64,000 bases of DNA from Hydrogenophaga sp. NFH-34 (GTDB lineage Bacteria; Pseudomonadota; Gammaproteobacteria; Burkholderiales; Burkholderiaceae_C): assembly GCF_021401345.1 (NCBI RefSeq), contig NZ_JACBGE010000021.1:1-64000 (forward strand), in the 5' to 3' direction. Each line of letters opens with the position of its first letter. Within the stretch, counting starts at the first letter, position 1. The translations under genes and the position numbers were made by a program. The notes under the pieces were generated by a model. That model had not been told where the DNA came from. It worked only from the letters and a program-made list of their open reading frames with translations, and searched no databases. This document shows positions 45,683-57,036 of this stretch, piece by piece.

Positions 45683-46188
45683 CGGGAAGCTTCCTCTTGC
45701 AGCAGGTAAACCAGATCCAGCTCGGGGCTGGCATGGCCGAGCGCGGTCAGCGCGGAGGTGATCTGGCCGCGGTGGTGCGTGCCGTGGTTGAACACGTGGG
45801 CCAACGTGGCGGCAAACGGCAGGGTGGCGGCCGTGCCGCGCATGGTGGTGTAGGCCAGCACGCCGTCAAAACGCTCGGCGGGCCAGCTTTCGATCAGCGG
45901 GGCCCAGCGCGCCACGCCCGCGCGCAGAGCCTGCGCCAGCGCGGCGCGATCGGTTTCCACCTCGGCGTCCAGCGCCAGTTGGGGCGACACCCCTTCGGCA
46001 AAACGCCGGAACCACAGCCTGTGTTCGCCCACCAGCAGGTGGTTGAGCGTGCCGTGGATGCTCTTGAAGAACAGGCCCACGTCCTGGCGGTAGCCGGCTT
46101 CGGGCACGGCGGCCACAGCGTCCAGCAGGCGCTGCGTGGCCCACACGTTGTAGCGCGCCAGGGTCAGGAAGTGGTGGGTCGCGTGCAT
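45679..46188 (-). CDS. DinB-like four-helix protein
   Basis: The 169-residue protein shows the DinB/DfsB metal-site histidine pattern: H in SIHGTLNHLLVGEHRLW (around residue 48) and the late HVFNHGTHHRGQI. The family includes mycothiol- or bacillithiol-dependent transferases and many uncharacterised members, so the reaction is unknown. It overlaps liuC by 4 nt and follows the hydrolase by 11 nt. Confidence 0.83.
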   Translation of the reverse strand: MHATHHFLTLARYNVWATQRLLDAVAAVPEAGYRQDVGLFFKSIHGTLNHLLVGEHRLWFRRFAEGVSPQLALDAEVETDRAALAQALRAGVARWAPLIESWPAERFDGVLAYTTMRGTAATLPFAATLAHVFNHGTHHRGQITSALTALGHASPELDLVYLLQEEASR

Positions 46189-46199
46189 GGTCGGGGGTC

Positions 46200-47078
46200 T
46201 CAGCGGACGGCGGGTGCGGCAAACCCCTGGGCATCCAGAAAGGCCGACACCACCGGTTGCCAGGTCGCGGGAAAACGGGTGAACAGGCTGTGCCCGTCGG
46301 CACCCTGGGGGCCGAACTGCACGAACTGCGCCGTCCCGCCAGCCTGGGTGAAGGCGGCGTGCCATTCGCGCGGCAGGCGGGCGCCGAAATAGCGGTCGTT
46401 GTCGGCGTACACCCACAGCATGGGCACACGCGCCGTGCGGCCATAGGCGGCAAACAGTTGCGCCAATTGGGCGGGCGAACACGGCTGCTCCGGATGGCGC
46501 TCCGGTGAACCCCCGCCGCCACCGGCAAAGTTGATCGCGGCGCGCACGCCCGGCGGATTCATTGCCGCCAGGGCCACCGCCGTCGCACCGCCGAACGACT
46601 GCCCCAGCACCAGCACGCGGTCCGGGTCCACGTCCGGACGCTGGCGCACGGCCTCCAGCACGGCCAGCGTCTGTTCGGCGGCCGCGGCGAACACGGCCGG
46701 ATAGCGGCGCTGCGCGCAGGCGCCGGAAGCCTCCACATCCTCCCCACCCGACACGCCGTAACCAACGCGCGTGGGCACGGCGACGACAAACCCCCGGCCC
46801 ACCAGGTAACGGGCGGCATCGCTGTAGCGCGCCCGGCCCAGCGCCGCCCGCCCCGACGCGCTCGGGGCGCGGCCGTGGTTGATGAGCGCGATGGGCGCCG
46901 GCCGGGGATTCGTGGTGTCGGCAAAAACGGTCACGCGGATGGGCTGGGCGACCGCCCGGCCCCAGGCGTCCTGAACCCGCACCGGCACATCGATCTGCGT
47001 CTCGACCAAGGCCGCCTGGGCGCGCCCGACCAGGGCCCACAGGGCCAGCGCGCAGCAGAGAAAGCCCAACGGACGCAT
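46200..47078 (-). CDS. Exported alpha/beta hydrolase (dienelactone hydrolase-like)
   Basis: A 292-residue protein with a signal peptide (cleavage after VGRAQA, residue ~22) and an alpha/beta-hydrolase core: oxyanion region INHGRAP, nucleophile elbow GQSFGG, and a late DGHSLF that may provide the catalytic His. Predicted periplasmic esterase or lipase; substrate unknown. The ATG at 47078 is preferred over a GTG at 47084. It begins 10 nt after liuB. Confidence 0.8.
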   Translation of the reverse strand: MRPLGFLCCALALWALVGRAQAALVETQIDVPVRVQDAWGRAVAQPIRVTVFADTTNPRPAPIALINHGRAPSASGRAALGRARYSDAARYLVGRGFVVAVPTRVGYGVSGGEDVEASGACAQRRYPAVFAAAAEQTLAVLEAVRQRPDVDPDRVLVLGQSFGGATAVALAAMNPPGVRAAINFAGGGGGSPERHPEQPCSPAQLAQLFAAYGRTARVPMLWVYADNDRYFGARLPREWHAAFTQAGGTAQFVQFGPQGADGHSLFTRFPATWQPVVSAFLDAQGFAAPAVR

Positions 47079-47088
47079 GCTCACCGGC

Positions 47089-48696
47089 TCACATCCGGAA
47101 CAGACCGAACTTGGTGTCCGGGATCGGGGCGTTCAGCGAGGCGGAGAGGCCCAGGGCGAGCACGCGGCGCGTGTCGGCCGGGTCGATCACGCCGTCGTCC
47201 CACAGGCGGGCGGTCGCGTAATAGGGGTGGCCCTGCACCTCGTACTGCTCCTTGATCGGGGCCTTGAAGGCGGCTTCTTCTTCCGCGCTCCAGCTGCCGC
47301 CCTTGCCTTCGATGCCGTCGCGCTTGACAGTGGCCAGCACGCTGGCCGCCTGCTCACCGCCCATCACGGAAATGCGCGCGTTGGGCCACATCCAGAGGAA
47401 GCGGGGCGAGTAGGCGCGGCCGCACATGCCGTAGTTGCCGGCGCCGAAACTGCCGCCGATGATCACCGTGAACTTCGGGACCGCGGCTGTCGCCACGGCC
47501 GTCACCATCTTGGCGCCGTTGCGGGCGATGCCTTCATTTTCGTACTTGCGACCGACCATGAAGCCGGTGATGTTCTGCAGGAACACCAGCGGCGTCTTGC
47601 GCTGGCAGCACAGCTCGATGAAGTGCGCGCCCTTGAGGGCCGATTCGCTGAACAGGATGCCGTTGTTGGCGATGATGCCGACCGGCATGCCTTCGATGCG
47701 CGCGAAGCCGCAGACCAGGGTGGTGCCGAAGCGCGCCTTGAACTCGTCGAACTCCGAGCCGTCGACGATGCGGGCAATGATTTCGCGCACGTCGAACGGC
47801 TTGCGCGTGTCGGTGGGAATCACGCCATACAGCTCTTCGGCCGGGTACCGCGGCGCCACCGGATCGATGGTCGTGATGGGCGGCACCTTGCGGGCATTCA
47901 GGTTCTTCACCGCCTGGCGCGCCAGCGCGATGGCGTGCAGATCGTTCTGCGCCAGGTGGTCGGCCACGCCACTCAGGCGCGTGTGCACGTCGCCGCCGCC
48001 CAGGTCTTCGGCGCTCACCACCTCGCCGGTGGCGGCCTTCACCAGCGGCGGGCCACCCAGGAAGATGGTGCCCTGGTTCTTGACGATGATGGTCTCGTCG
48101 CTCATGGCCGGCACGTAGGCGCCGCCCGCCGTGCACGAGCCCATCACCACCGCGATCTGCGCGATGCCCTGCGCGCTCATGTTGGCCTGGTTGAAGAAGA
48201 TGCGGCCGAAGTGGTCGCGGTCGGGGAAGACCTCGTCCTGGTTCGGCAGGTTGGCGCCGCCCGAGTCCACCAGGTAGATGCAGGGCAGGTGGTTCTGCTG
48301 CGCCACCTCCTGCGCGCGCAGGTGCTTCTTGACGGTCAGCGGGTAGTAGGTGCCGCCCTTCACCGTCGCGTCGTTGCAGACGATCATGCAGTCCACCCCG
48401 CTGACACGGCCGATGCCGGCGATGACGCCGGCGCAGGGCGCGTCGCCGTTGTACATGGCGTGCGCGGCCATGGGGCTGAGTTCGAGAAACGGTGTGCCCG
48501 GGTCCAGCAGCATCTGCACGCGGTCGCGCGGCAGCAGCTTGCCGCGTGCGGTGTGCTTGGCGCGAGCGGCCTCGCCGCCACCGAGCGTGGCCTTCTCGAT
48601 CTGGGCCTTCAGGTCGTTCACCACGGCGCGCATGGCAGCGGCGTTGGCCTGGAAATCGGCAGAGCGGGCGTTGAGTTGGGTGTCGAGTATCGTCAT
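47089..48696 (-). CDS. liuB: 3-methylcrotonyl-CoA carboxylase, carboxyltransferase beta subunit
   Basis: Transfers CO2 from carboxybiotin to 3-methylcrotonyl-CoA. The 535-residue product has the two crotonase-like carboxyltransferase lobes: RERVQML-type [30 protein letters not shown], and the C-terminal [17 protein letters not shown]. Length and ending ([11 protein letters not shown]) are typical of MCC beta. It is 34 nt after the acyl-CoA synthetase gene. Confidence 0.95.
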   Translation of the reverse strand: MTILDTQLNARSADFQANAAAMRAVVNDLKAQIEKATLGGGEAARAKHTARGKLLPRDRVQMLLDPGTPFLELSPMAAHAMYNGDAPCAGVIAGIGRVSGVDCMIVCNDATVKGGTYYPLTVKKHLRAQEVAQQNHLPCIYLVDSGGANLPNQDEVFPDRDHFGRIFFNQANMSAQGIAQIAVVMGSCTAGGAYVPAMSDETIIVKNQGTIFLGGPPLVKAATGEVVSAEDLGGGDVHTRLSGVADHLAQNDLHAIALARQAVKNLNARKVPPITTIDPVAPRYPAEELYGVIPTDTRKPFDVREIIARIVDGSEFDEFKARFGTTLVCGFARIEGMPVGIIANNGILFSESALKGAHFIELCCQRKTPLVFLQNITGFMVGRKYENEGIARNGAKMVTAVATAAVPKFTVIIGGSFGAGNYGMCGRAYSPRFLWMWPNARISVMGGEQAASVLATVKRDGIEGKGGSWSAEEEAAFKAPIKEQYEVQGHPYYATARLWDDGVIDPADTRRVLALGLSASLNAPIPDTKFGLFRM

Positions 48697-48730
48697 ATCA
48701 GGGGTCCAGCGTGCGGCGCAGGGGCCGCTG

Positions 48731-50437
<1,707 letters not shown>

Positions 50438-50595
50438 GTGCGTTGTCTCCTCAGGGTCTGTGTGGCAAGCGTGTGCCCTGGCAATGTATACCCGGCGCGC
50501 ACGACCTTGAACCGGCAGCTTACCCGCGACCGCACCACCTTTGGCGTCACCATGGTTGCAAAATGCGCCACCATATCGCCCCAAAGTGCTCCACC

Positions 50596-51621
50596 ATGCC
50601 CACCCGCCCCAGCCTGCCGCCCGCGCGCACACCCTTTGCTTTCGTGCAATGTGTGCTGACCGCCTACGAGCGCCGGCACCAGGCCGCCGACGCGGCGCTG
50701 GAAAAGGCACAAATTGCGCCAGATGCGAGAGGCCGGTGGCCGGCGCGGGTGTCCTCGCTGCAGTTCGAACGCCTGTGCGCCGCCGCGATGCAGGAGCTGG
50801 ACGACGAGGCCCTGGGCTGGTTTGAGCGCCCGCTGCCCTGGGGCAGCTACGGCATGCTGGCCCGCGCCTCCATCAGCGCCCCGACCCTGCGCGTTGCCCT
50901 GCGCCGCTGGTGCCGCCACCACGGCCTGCTCACGCGCGACGTGCTGCCCGCGCTGGACGAAGCCGACGGCACCGCCTGCATCACGGTGCACGAACACCGC
51001 GACCTGGGCCCGCTGCGCGAATTCGCCCTGCTCTCGCTGATGCGCAATGTGCACGGCCTTTCATGCTGGTGGGTGGACTCGCGCATCCCGCTGCAGGCGG
51101 CCGAATTCCCGGTGCCGAAACCGGCGCACGCCGATGTCTACGACACGCTGTTTCCCGGTCCGGTGCGTTTTGGGGCCCCGCTCGCCCGGCTGCGCTTCGA
51201 CGCCGCCTACCTCGACCTGCCGCTGCACCGCGACGAAACCGCGCTGGCCCAGATGCTGCGGCGCGCCCTGCCCATCATGGTGCTGCCCTACCGCCGCGAC
51301 CGCCTGCTGGCCCTGCGCGTGGGCCAGCAGCTGCAGTTGCGACCCGATCTGGGCACCGAAGCGCTCGCGGCCACCCTGTCCCTGTCCGCGCGCACCCTCC
51401 AACGCCAACTGGCCGACGAGGGCACCTCGCTGCAGGCGCTCAAGAACGAAGCCCGGCGCGACCGCGCCATCGCCCTGCTGCAGCGCACCCAGCGCCCCAT
51501 CAAGCAGATTGCCGAAGCCACGGGCTTCCGCAATGAAAAGAGCTTCATGCGCGCTTTCAAGGACTGGACCGGGCTGACGCCCGGCGAATGCCGCCTGGGC
51601 GGCTCCCCGCGCACGCCCTGA
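50596..51621 (+). CDS. AraC family transcriptional regulator
   Basis: The 341-residue protein has an N-terminal arabinose-binding-like ligand domain (PF12625 type) and a C-terminal double HTH ([19 protein letters not shown] and [20 protein letters not shown]). Divergent from the acyl-CoA synthetase gene with about 158 bp between starts, so it probably controls the liu cluster. Starts at the ATG at 50596; an ATG eleven codons earlier is possible. Confidence 0.9.
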   Translation: MPTRPSLPPARTPFAFVQCVLTAYERRHQAADAALEKAQIAPDARGRWPARVSSLQFERLCAAAMQELDDEALGWFERPLPWGSYGMLARASISAPTLRVALRRWCRHHGLLTRDVLPALDEADGTACITVHEHRDLGPLREFALLSLMRNVHGLSCWWVDSRIPLQAAEFPVPKPAHADVYDTLFPGPVRFGAPLARLRFDAAYLDLPLHRDETALAQMLRRALPIMVLPYRRDRLLALRVGQQLQLRPDLGTEALAATLSLSARTLQRQLADEGTSLQALKNEARRDRAIALLQRTQRPIKQIAEATGFRNEKSFMRAFKDWTGLTPGECRLGGSPRTP

Positions 51622-51946
51622 ACCGCGCGCCCACGCGCACGGCCACGCCCGGCCCACCCGTTTTCCGCGCCCGTGGCCGGGCGCCCCTGCACGCGCAAGC
51701 CTGGGTGGTGCGCGCACCACCACAAGGCGCCCGCACGCCCCATTTCGGCACAAGCCGCCGCCCGATCGCGCGCCGTCCCGGGGCACCCTGCGGCGGGGCA
51801 TGCCGCGCTCAGCTCCACGTCTCCCGCAGGCCACACGGTGCGTCAGAGGGCACACCCCTGGGGCAGGGCCGCCAGCCCCCGATCTGGCACAGGCATTGCT
51901 TATTTTGATCAAGAGATTTTTGGATCCAATTATCAAAACCCCAGTC
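51622..51946. other. Intergenic region upstream of the GGT-like gene
   Basis: The first ~275 bp are very GC-rich with no supported gene. The last 50 bp turn sharply AT-rich and hold the likely promoter of the catabolic block, described in the next entry. Nothing else was recognised. Confidence 0.45.
51905..51934 (+). promoter_or_regulatory. Promoter with palindromic GntR-type operator
   Basis: TTGATC (51905-51910) and AATTAT (51928-51933) with a 17-nt spacer form a plausible promoter. The perfect palindrome TTGGATCCAA (51920-51929) lies within the spacer, and TTGATCAA (51905-51912) covers the -35. GntR/FCD regulators often bind short palindromes of this kind, and such a regulator is encoded in the same block. 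The transcript would start about 7 nt before the ATG. Confidence 0.45.
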
Positions 51947-53539
51947 ATGCGGAACTTCGAACAACCCGGCCGGTCCCTGGTGCGCTCCACGCACGGCATG
52001 GCCGCCACGTCCCACCCGGCCGCCTCCCTGGCCGCCATCGACACCCTGCGGCAAGGCGGCACGGCCATGGACGCGGCCGTGGCCGCCTGCGCCGTGCAAT
52101 GCGTGGTGGAACCCGGCTCGACCGGCATCGGGGGCGACTGTTTTGCCCTTTACGCCCCCCGCGGCACCGACCGCATCGTGGCCTTCGACGGCTCCGGCCG
52201 CGCGCCCATGGCCACCACGGCCGCCGCGCTGCGCGACATGGGCATGAGCAGCATTCCCCGCAGCTCCGCACACGCGATCACCGTCCCCGGCGCCGTGGAC
52301 GCCTGGTGCCAGTTGCTGCGCGACCACGGCGCCCTGCCGCTGTCGCAGGTGCTGGCCCCGGCCATCGAAGCCGCCACGCAAGGCTATGTGGTGGCCGAGC
52401 GCGCCGGCACCGACTGGGCCAAGCAGGAGAAGCTGCTGGCCGGCGACGACAACGCCCAGCGCCACCTGCTGGTGCAGGGGCGCGCGCCCGCCATCGGCAG
52501 CGTGCACCGCCAGCCGGCGCTGGCCGCCACGCTGCAGGCCATCGCCGCCCAGGGGCGCGACGCCTTCTACACCGGCGCCATCGCGGGCGACATGGTCGAC
52601 TACCTGCAATCGCTGGGCGGCCGGCACACGCTGCAAGACTTCGCCGCCTGCCAGGGCCACTACGTCACACCGATCAGCACCGGCTTCGCGGGGCACGAGG
52701 TGCACGAATGCCCACCCGCCGGCCAGGGCGTGATCGCGCTCATGATCCTGCGCCTGCTGCAGGACCTGCCCGCCGGGCACAACCCGCTCGACCCCGACCG
52801 GCTGTTCCGCGAACTGGAAGCCTGCCGGCTGGCGTATTCGGTGCGCGACGCGGTGATCGGCGACCCGGCCGGCGCCGCGGTGGACGTCGACTGGCTGCTG
52901 TCGGACGGTCTGATCGACGCGCTGCGCCAGCAGATCCTCGACGGCCGGGTGAACCGCGACATCCCGGCCTTCACGCCGCCCACACACAGCGACACCGTCT
53001 ACATCACCGTGGTCGACAAGGACCGCAACTGCGCCAGCTTCATCAACTCGGTGTTCAGCCCGTTCGGCAGCGGCCGCGTGTCGCCGGCCAGCGGTGTGCT
53101 GTTCCACAACCGGGGGCAGAGCTTCACGCTGGCCGAAGGCCACCCCAACGCCATCGGCCCCGGCAAACGGCCCATGCACACCATCATTCCCGGCATGGTC
53201 ACGCGGGATGGCCGGGTGCGTTTCTCCTTCGGCGTGATGGGCGGCCAGTACCAGGCCATGGGCCACGCCTGGTTCCTCTCCCGCGTGCTGCAGTACGGCA
53301 TGGACATGCAGGCCGCCATGGCCCTGCCCCGGGTGTTCGCCAGACCGGGCGGTTGGACGGTGGAGCACGAAGGTACGCTGGCCCCGGCCACCGTCGAGGC
53401 GCTGCGCGCGCGCGGCTACGACATGGTGCCGCCCGACTGGGCCATCGGCGGCGCCCAGGCGATCGAAATCGACTGGGAGACCGGCACCCTGACCGGCGCT
53501 TCCGACCACCGAAAGGACGGCTGTGCGCTTGGATACTGA
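51947..53539 (+). CDS. Gamma-glutamyltransferase family protein
   Basis: Ntn-hydrolase of the GGT family, 530 residues. Conserved features are STGIGGDCFALY, PGAVDAW and the autocleavage/catalytic Thr region HSDTVYITVVDKD (Thr at about residue 350), then SFGVMGGQYQ. No signal peptide is visible, so it is probably cytoplasmic, unlike classical periplasmic GGT. It may hydrolyse a gamma-glutamyl or cyclic amide intermediate. Followed by the overlapping gntR gene (17 nt). No Shine-Dalgarno sequence before the ATG. Confidence 0.85.
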   Translation: MRNFEQPGRSLVRSTHGMAATSHPAASLAAIDTLRQGGTAMDAAVAACAVQCVVEPGSTGIGGDCFALYAPRGTDRIVAFDGSGRAPMATTAAALRDMGMSSIPRSSAHAITVPGAVDAWCQLLRDHGALPLSQVLAPAIEAATQGYVVAERAGTDWAKQEKLLAGDDNAQRHLLVQGRAPAIGSVHRQPALAATLQAIAAQGRDAFYTGAIAGDMVDYLQSLGGRHTLQDFAACQGHYVTPISTGFAGHEVHECPPAGQGVIALMILRLLQDLPAGHNPLDPDRLFRELEACRLAYSVRDAVIGDPAGAAVDVDWLLSDGLIDALRQQILDGRVNRDIPAFTPPTHSDTVYITVVDKDRNCASFINSVFSPFGSGRVSPASGVLFHNRGQSFTLAEGHPNAIGPGKRPMHTIIPGMVTRDGRVRFSFGVMGGQYQAMGHAWFLSRVLQYGMDMQAAMALPRVFARPGGWTVEHEGTLAPATVEALRARGYDMVPPDWAIGGAQAIEIDWETGTLTGASDHRKDGCALGY

Positions 53540-54200
53540 TCTTCACCGGGTGGCCAACGCCCACCAGCTTTCGGCCGTGCAGGAGGCCTACGCCTTCATC
53601 GACAACCGCATCCGCAGCGGTGTCTATGCCGCAGGCCAGCGCCTGGTGGCCGACGACATCGCGGCCGAGCTGTCCATGAGCCGCATGCCCGTGCGCGAAG
53701 CCTTCCGCCGCCTGGCGGGCGACGGCGTGATCATGCTGCGCGCCAACCGCGGCGCCATCGTCACCTCGCTGGGCGAGCAGGACGTGCGCGAGGTGTTCGA
53801 AATGCGCGCAGCCCTCGAAGGCCTGGCCGCCGGCAACGCCGTGGCCCGCATCAAACCTTCGCAGATGCGCGACCTGGAGCTGCTGCTGGAGCGCATGGAG
53901 GAGGCCAACCTGGAGCACCAGACCTGGGTCACGCGCCACCGCGAATTCCACGAATACCTGACCGACCTGGCCGGCATGCCGCGGGTGAGCCGCCAGATCG
54001 CGGTGCTGCACACGGTGATCGAGCCGTACATGCGCGTCTGGGTCTCGCGCGAGGTCAACTCCATGCAGTCCAAGGCGTGCCATGAGCACATCCTGGAAGC
54101 GCTGCGCACCGGGGAGCGCGAGGTTGTCGAGCAGGCCCTGCGCACGCACGTGCTGTCCACCATCCCGCCGTTCGCCGGCTGCCTGCCGCCCGGAGTCTGA
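53523..54200 (+). CDS. GntR family transcriptional regulator (FCD type)
   Basis: The 225-residue protein has an N-terminal winged HTH (LVADDIAAELSMSRMPVREAFRRL) and an FCD ligand-binding domain (EMRAALEGLAAGNA, metal-binding His around HREFHEYL). GTG start inside the end of the GGT-like gene and 2 nt before the permease gene. It probably controls this catabolic block by sensing a carboxylate pathway intermediate. Confidence 0.92.
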   Translation: MRLDTDLHRVANAHQLSAVQEAYAFIDNRIRSGVYAAGQRLVADDIAAELSMSRMPVREAFRRLAGDGVIMLRANRGAIVTSLGEQDVREVFEMRAALEGLAAGNAVARIKPSQMRDLELLLERMEEANLEHQTWVTRHREFHEYLTDLAGMPRVSRQIAVLHTVIEPYMRVWVSREVNSMQSKACHEHILEALRTGEREVVEQALRTHVLSTIPPFAGCLPPGV

Positions 54201-54202
54201 CC

Positions 54203-56203
54203 ATGGCGTATTTCGAACAGCTGGTGCTCAACGGCCTGCTCATGGGGGCGATCTACGCGCTCGCGGCCGTGGCCTACACGCTGGTCTACGGCGTGGTCAA
54301 GATGGTGAACTTCGCGTTCGGCGAACTGTTCATGCTCGGCGGCTTCCTCACCGCCACGCTGATGCTCGACAAGGTCACCCTTTTCGGCACAGACATCGCC
54401 ATGCCGGGCCTGGGCTTCGGCACCGCCGCGGCGCTGGCGATGGCGATGGTGGCCGCGCTGGGCGGCCTGATCGACCAGGTGGCCTACAAGCCGCTGCGCA
54501 GCGCGCCGCGGCTGGCCCCGCTGATCACCTCGATCGCGGTGTCGGTGGTGCTGCAGAGCCTGGCGCAGGCCGCCTGGGGCCCGGGTTCGATGCTCTTTCC
54601 GGCGATGCCTTTCGAACACGTGCCCGCCATCCCGCTGGGGCCGGACCTGCTGATCGAAGGCACCGAATGGGTGGTGATGCTGGCAGCGCTGCTGGCCATG
54701 CTGGGCGTGCACCTGTTCGTGCACCGCACCCCGATGGGCAGCGCCATGCGCGCAGCGGCCATCGACCCCATGGCCGCGTCGTTGGTCGGCATTCCGGTCA
54801 ACCGCGTGATCGGTGCCGCGTTCATGATCGGCTCGGCCCTGGCCGCGCTGGCCGGCCTGCTCTACGCCCAGACCTTCCAATTCACCAGCGCGACCATGGG
54901 CTTCCTGCCCGGCCTCAAGGCGCTGACCGCGGCCGTGCTGGGCGGCATCGGCAGCGTGCCCGGCGCCGCGCTCGGTGGCCTGCTGCTGGGCCTGATCGAA
55001 TCGCTGGCCGCGGGCTACCTGCCCGAGGGCGCGGTCTACCAGGACGTGGTGAGCTTCGTGCTGCTGATCCTGCTGCTGCTGTTCCGACCGCAGGGCCTGC
55101 TGGGCAAAAAGGAAATGAACAGCGCCGCACCGGGCAGCCTGACCTCGGGGCGCGGCCTGCAGCCGGGCCGGGTGATGGCGGCCGTACTGGGCGGCTTCGA
55201 CCGCCTCTTCACCACCCCGGCGCTGCAGAAACCCCAGGCCCGGCTGCTCCTGCTGGGCGCGGCCATCGCGCTCGGCTTCGCGGTGCGCTCGGACTACTGG
55301 CTCGGCATCTTCGTCATGGTGCTGATCTACGGTCTGCTGGCCACCGGGCTCAACGTGGTGGTCGGTTTCGCCGGCCTGCTGGACCTGGGCTTCGTCGCGT
55401 TCTGGGCCATCGGCGCGTACTTCACCTCCATCCTCTTCATCGACGTGATCCAGCAGGGCTGGGGCCTGGACACCAGCGCCTGGTGGTGGCTGCTCTACCC
55501 CAACCTGCTGGTGGGCGGCCTGGTCGCCGGGCTGGCGGCCATGCTGATCGGCTACCCCACGCTGCGCGTGCGGGGCGACTACCTGGCCATCATGACGCTG
55601 GGCTTCGGCGAGATCATCCGCATCGTCGCGACCAACTGGGTCAGCTTCACCAACGGCCCCATGGGCCTGCGCGGGATTCCGGCGCCGCAGTGGTTCGGGT
55701 GGGTGCTCGACACCCCGCGCTCGCAGTACTTCTTTGCCCTGGCGCTGGCGGTGCTGCTGATCCTGTTCGTGAGCCGGCTGGCCCGCTCCTACGTCGGCCG
55801 CGCCTGGGTGGCGCTGCGCGAGGACGAGCACGCCGCCGAGGCGATGGGCATCTCGGGCACGCGCTACAAGCTCATGGCCTACGCCTGCTCGGGCTTCGTC
55901 GGTGGCGTGGTCGGCGTGTTCTTCGCCCACTTCATGCGCTTCATCAGCCCGGCCAATTTCACGCTGTTCGAAAACATCCTGATCCTGCTGCTGGTGGTGC
56001 TGGGCGGGCTGGGCACGCTGGCCGGCCCCTTCCTGGGCGCCGCCGTCTGGCTGCTGTTCCTGCAGCTGTCCATGCACATCCCGCTGGTCACCCAGCTCCC
56101 CGAACTGCGCTTCGCCCTGCTGGGCATCCTGCTGATCGTGCTCGTGCTCTACCGCCCCGACGGGCTGGCCGGCAAGGCGCGCAGCCGCCTGACGATGGGA
56201 TGA
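54203..56203 (+). CDS. Fused branched-chain amino-acid-type ABC permease (LivH-LivM)
   Basis: A single 666-residue chain carrying both permeases of a Liv-type importer. Residues 1-300 are LivH-like (NGLLMGAIYALAAVAYTLVYG, ending FRPQGLLGKK). Residues ~355-666 are LivM-like (DYWLGIFVMVLIYGLLATGLN, the EAA-like segment with AEAMGISGTRYKL). A 50-residue linker joins them. These permeases are usually separate genes. The substrate is not necessarily an amino acid. Confidence 0.92.
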   Translation: MAYFEQLVLNGLLMGAIYALAAVAYTLVYGVVKMVNFAFGELFMLGGFLTATLMLDKVTLFGTDIAMPGLGFGTAAALAMAMVAALGGLIDQVAYKPLRSAPRLAPLITSIAVSVVLQSLAQAAWGPGSMLFPAMPFEHVPAIPLGPDLLIEGTEWVVMLAALLAMLGVHLFVHRTPMGSAMRAAAIDPMAASLVGIPVNRVIGAAFMIGSALAALAGLLYAQTFQFTSATMGFLPGLKALTAAVLGGIGSVPGAALGGLLLGLIESLAAGYLPEGAVYQDVVSFVLLILLLLFRPQGLLGKKEMNSAAPGSLTSGRGLQPGRVMAAVLGGFDRLFTTPALQKPQARLLLLGAAIALGFAVRSDYWLGIFVMVLIYGLLATGLNVVVGFAGLLDLGFVAFWAIGAYFTSILFIDVIQQGWGLDTSAWWWLLYPNLLVGGLVAGLAAMLIGYPTLRVRGDYLAIMTLGFGEIIRIVATNWVSFTNGPMGLRGIPAPQWFGWVLDTPRSQYFFALALAVLLILFVSRLARSYVGRAWVALREDEHAAEAMGISGTRYKLMAYACSGFVGGVVGVFFAHFMRFISPANFTLFENILILLLVVLGGLGTLAGPFLGAAVWLLFLQLSMHIPLVTQLPELRFALLGILLIVLVLYRPDGLAGKARSRLTMG

Positions 56204-56211
56204 GACCCGCC

Positions 56212-57036
56212 ATGACAGCCCCAACCACCCTGCACCCTGCGGCCGCCCCGGTGGCCCCCGCCGCCCCCACGGAGGTGGCCCTGAAAGCACGCGGCCTGAG
56301 CGTGGTCTTCGGCGGCCTGACCGCGGTCGACGCGCTCGACCTGGACATCCGCAGCCACAGCATCCACGCCATCATCGGCCCCAACGGGGCGGGCAAGACC
56401 ACGGCGGTCAACGCGCTGTCCGGTTTCCAGGCCCCGACCCGCGGCCAGGTCTGGATCGGCACGGCGACCCGCCCGCGCTGGAGCGCCCACCAGATGGCGC
56501 AGGCCGGGCTTGCGCGCACGTTCCAGAACATCCGCCTGTTCGGCGGCATGACGGTGCTGGAGACGGTGCTCGTGGGTGCGCACAAGCGCTTCGGCAGCAC
56601 GCTGCCGGCGCTGCTCTGGCGCTCGGCCCGCGCACGCGCCGAAGAACAGCACGAGGAAGCCCGCGCCCGCGAGCTGATCCGCTTCGTCGGCCTGCCGGAC
56701 ACGGCCGTGCTGCAGCCCGCCTCGTCGCTGTCCTACGGCAACCAGCGCCGCGTCGAGATCGCCCGCGCACTGATGTCCTCGCCCGCCGTGCTGCTGCTGG
56801 ACGAACCGCTGGCCGGCATGAACGTGAGCGAAAAGGCCGAGGTCAGCGCACTGATCCGCGCCATCCGCCAGCAGGGCACGGCCGTGCTGCTGATCGAACA
56901 CGACATGGACGTGATCCGCAGCCTGGCCGAGCGTGTCACGGTGATGCACCGGGGCCGCAAGCTCACCGAAGGCAGCTCCGCCGAGGTGCTGGCCGACCAG
57001 CGCGTGCAAGACGCCTACCTGGGGAAAGTTCAATGA
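56212..57036 (+). CDS. ABC transporter ATP-binding protein (LivG-like)
   Basis: First ATPase of the Liv-type importer. Walker A GPNGAGKT, signature SYGNQRR (LivG variant), Walker B VLLLDEPLAGM, and a C-terminal extension typical of LivG. About 274 residues. An ATG at 56200 overlapping the permease stop is equally possible and would add four residues. The N-terminal 20 residues are Ala/Pro-rich. Confidence 0.92.
   Translation: MTAPTTLHPAAAPVAPAAPTEVALKARGLSVVFGGLTAVDALDLDIRSHSIHAIIGPNGAGKTTAVNALSGFQAPTRGQVWIGTATRPRWSAHQMAQAGLARTFQNIRLFGGMTVLETVLVGAHKRFGSTLPALLWRSARARAEEQHEEARARELIRFVGLPDTAVLQPASSLSYGNQRRVEIARALMSSPAVLLLDEPLAGMNVSEKAEVSALIRAIRQQGTAVLLIEHDMDVIRSLAERVTVMHRGRKLTEGSSAEVLADQRVQDAYLGKVQ

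Noticed and set aside
53624..56290. 888-residue open frame on the minus strand
   Set aside because: Antisense to the GntR and fused permease genes; low-complexity Gln/His/Arg composition typical of shadow frames.
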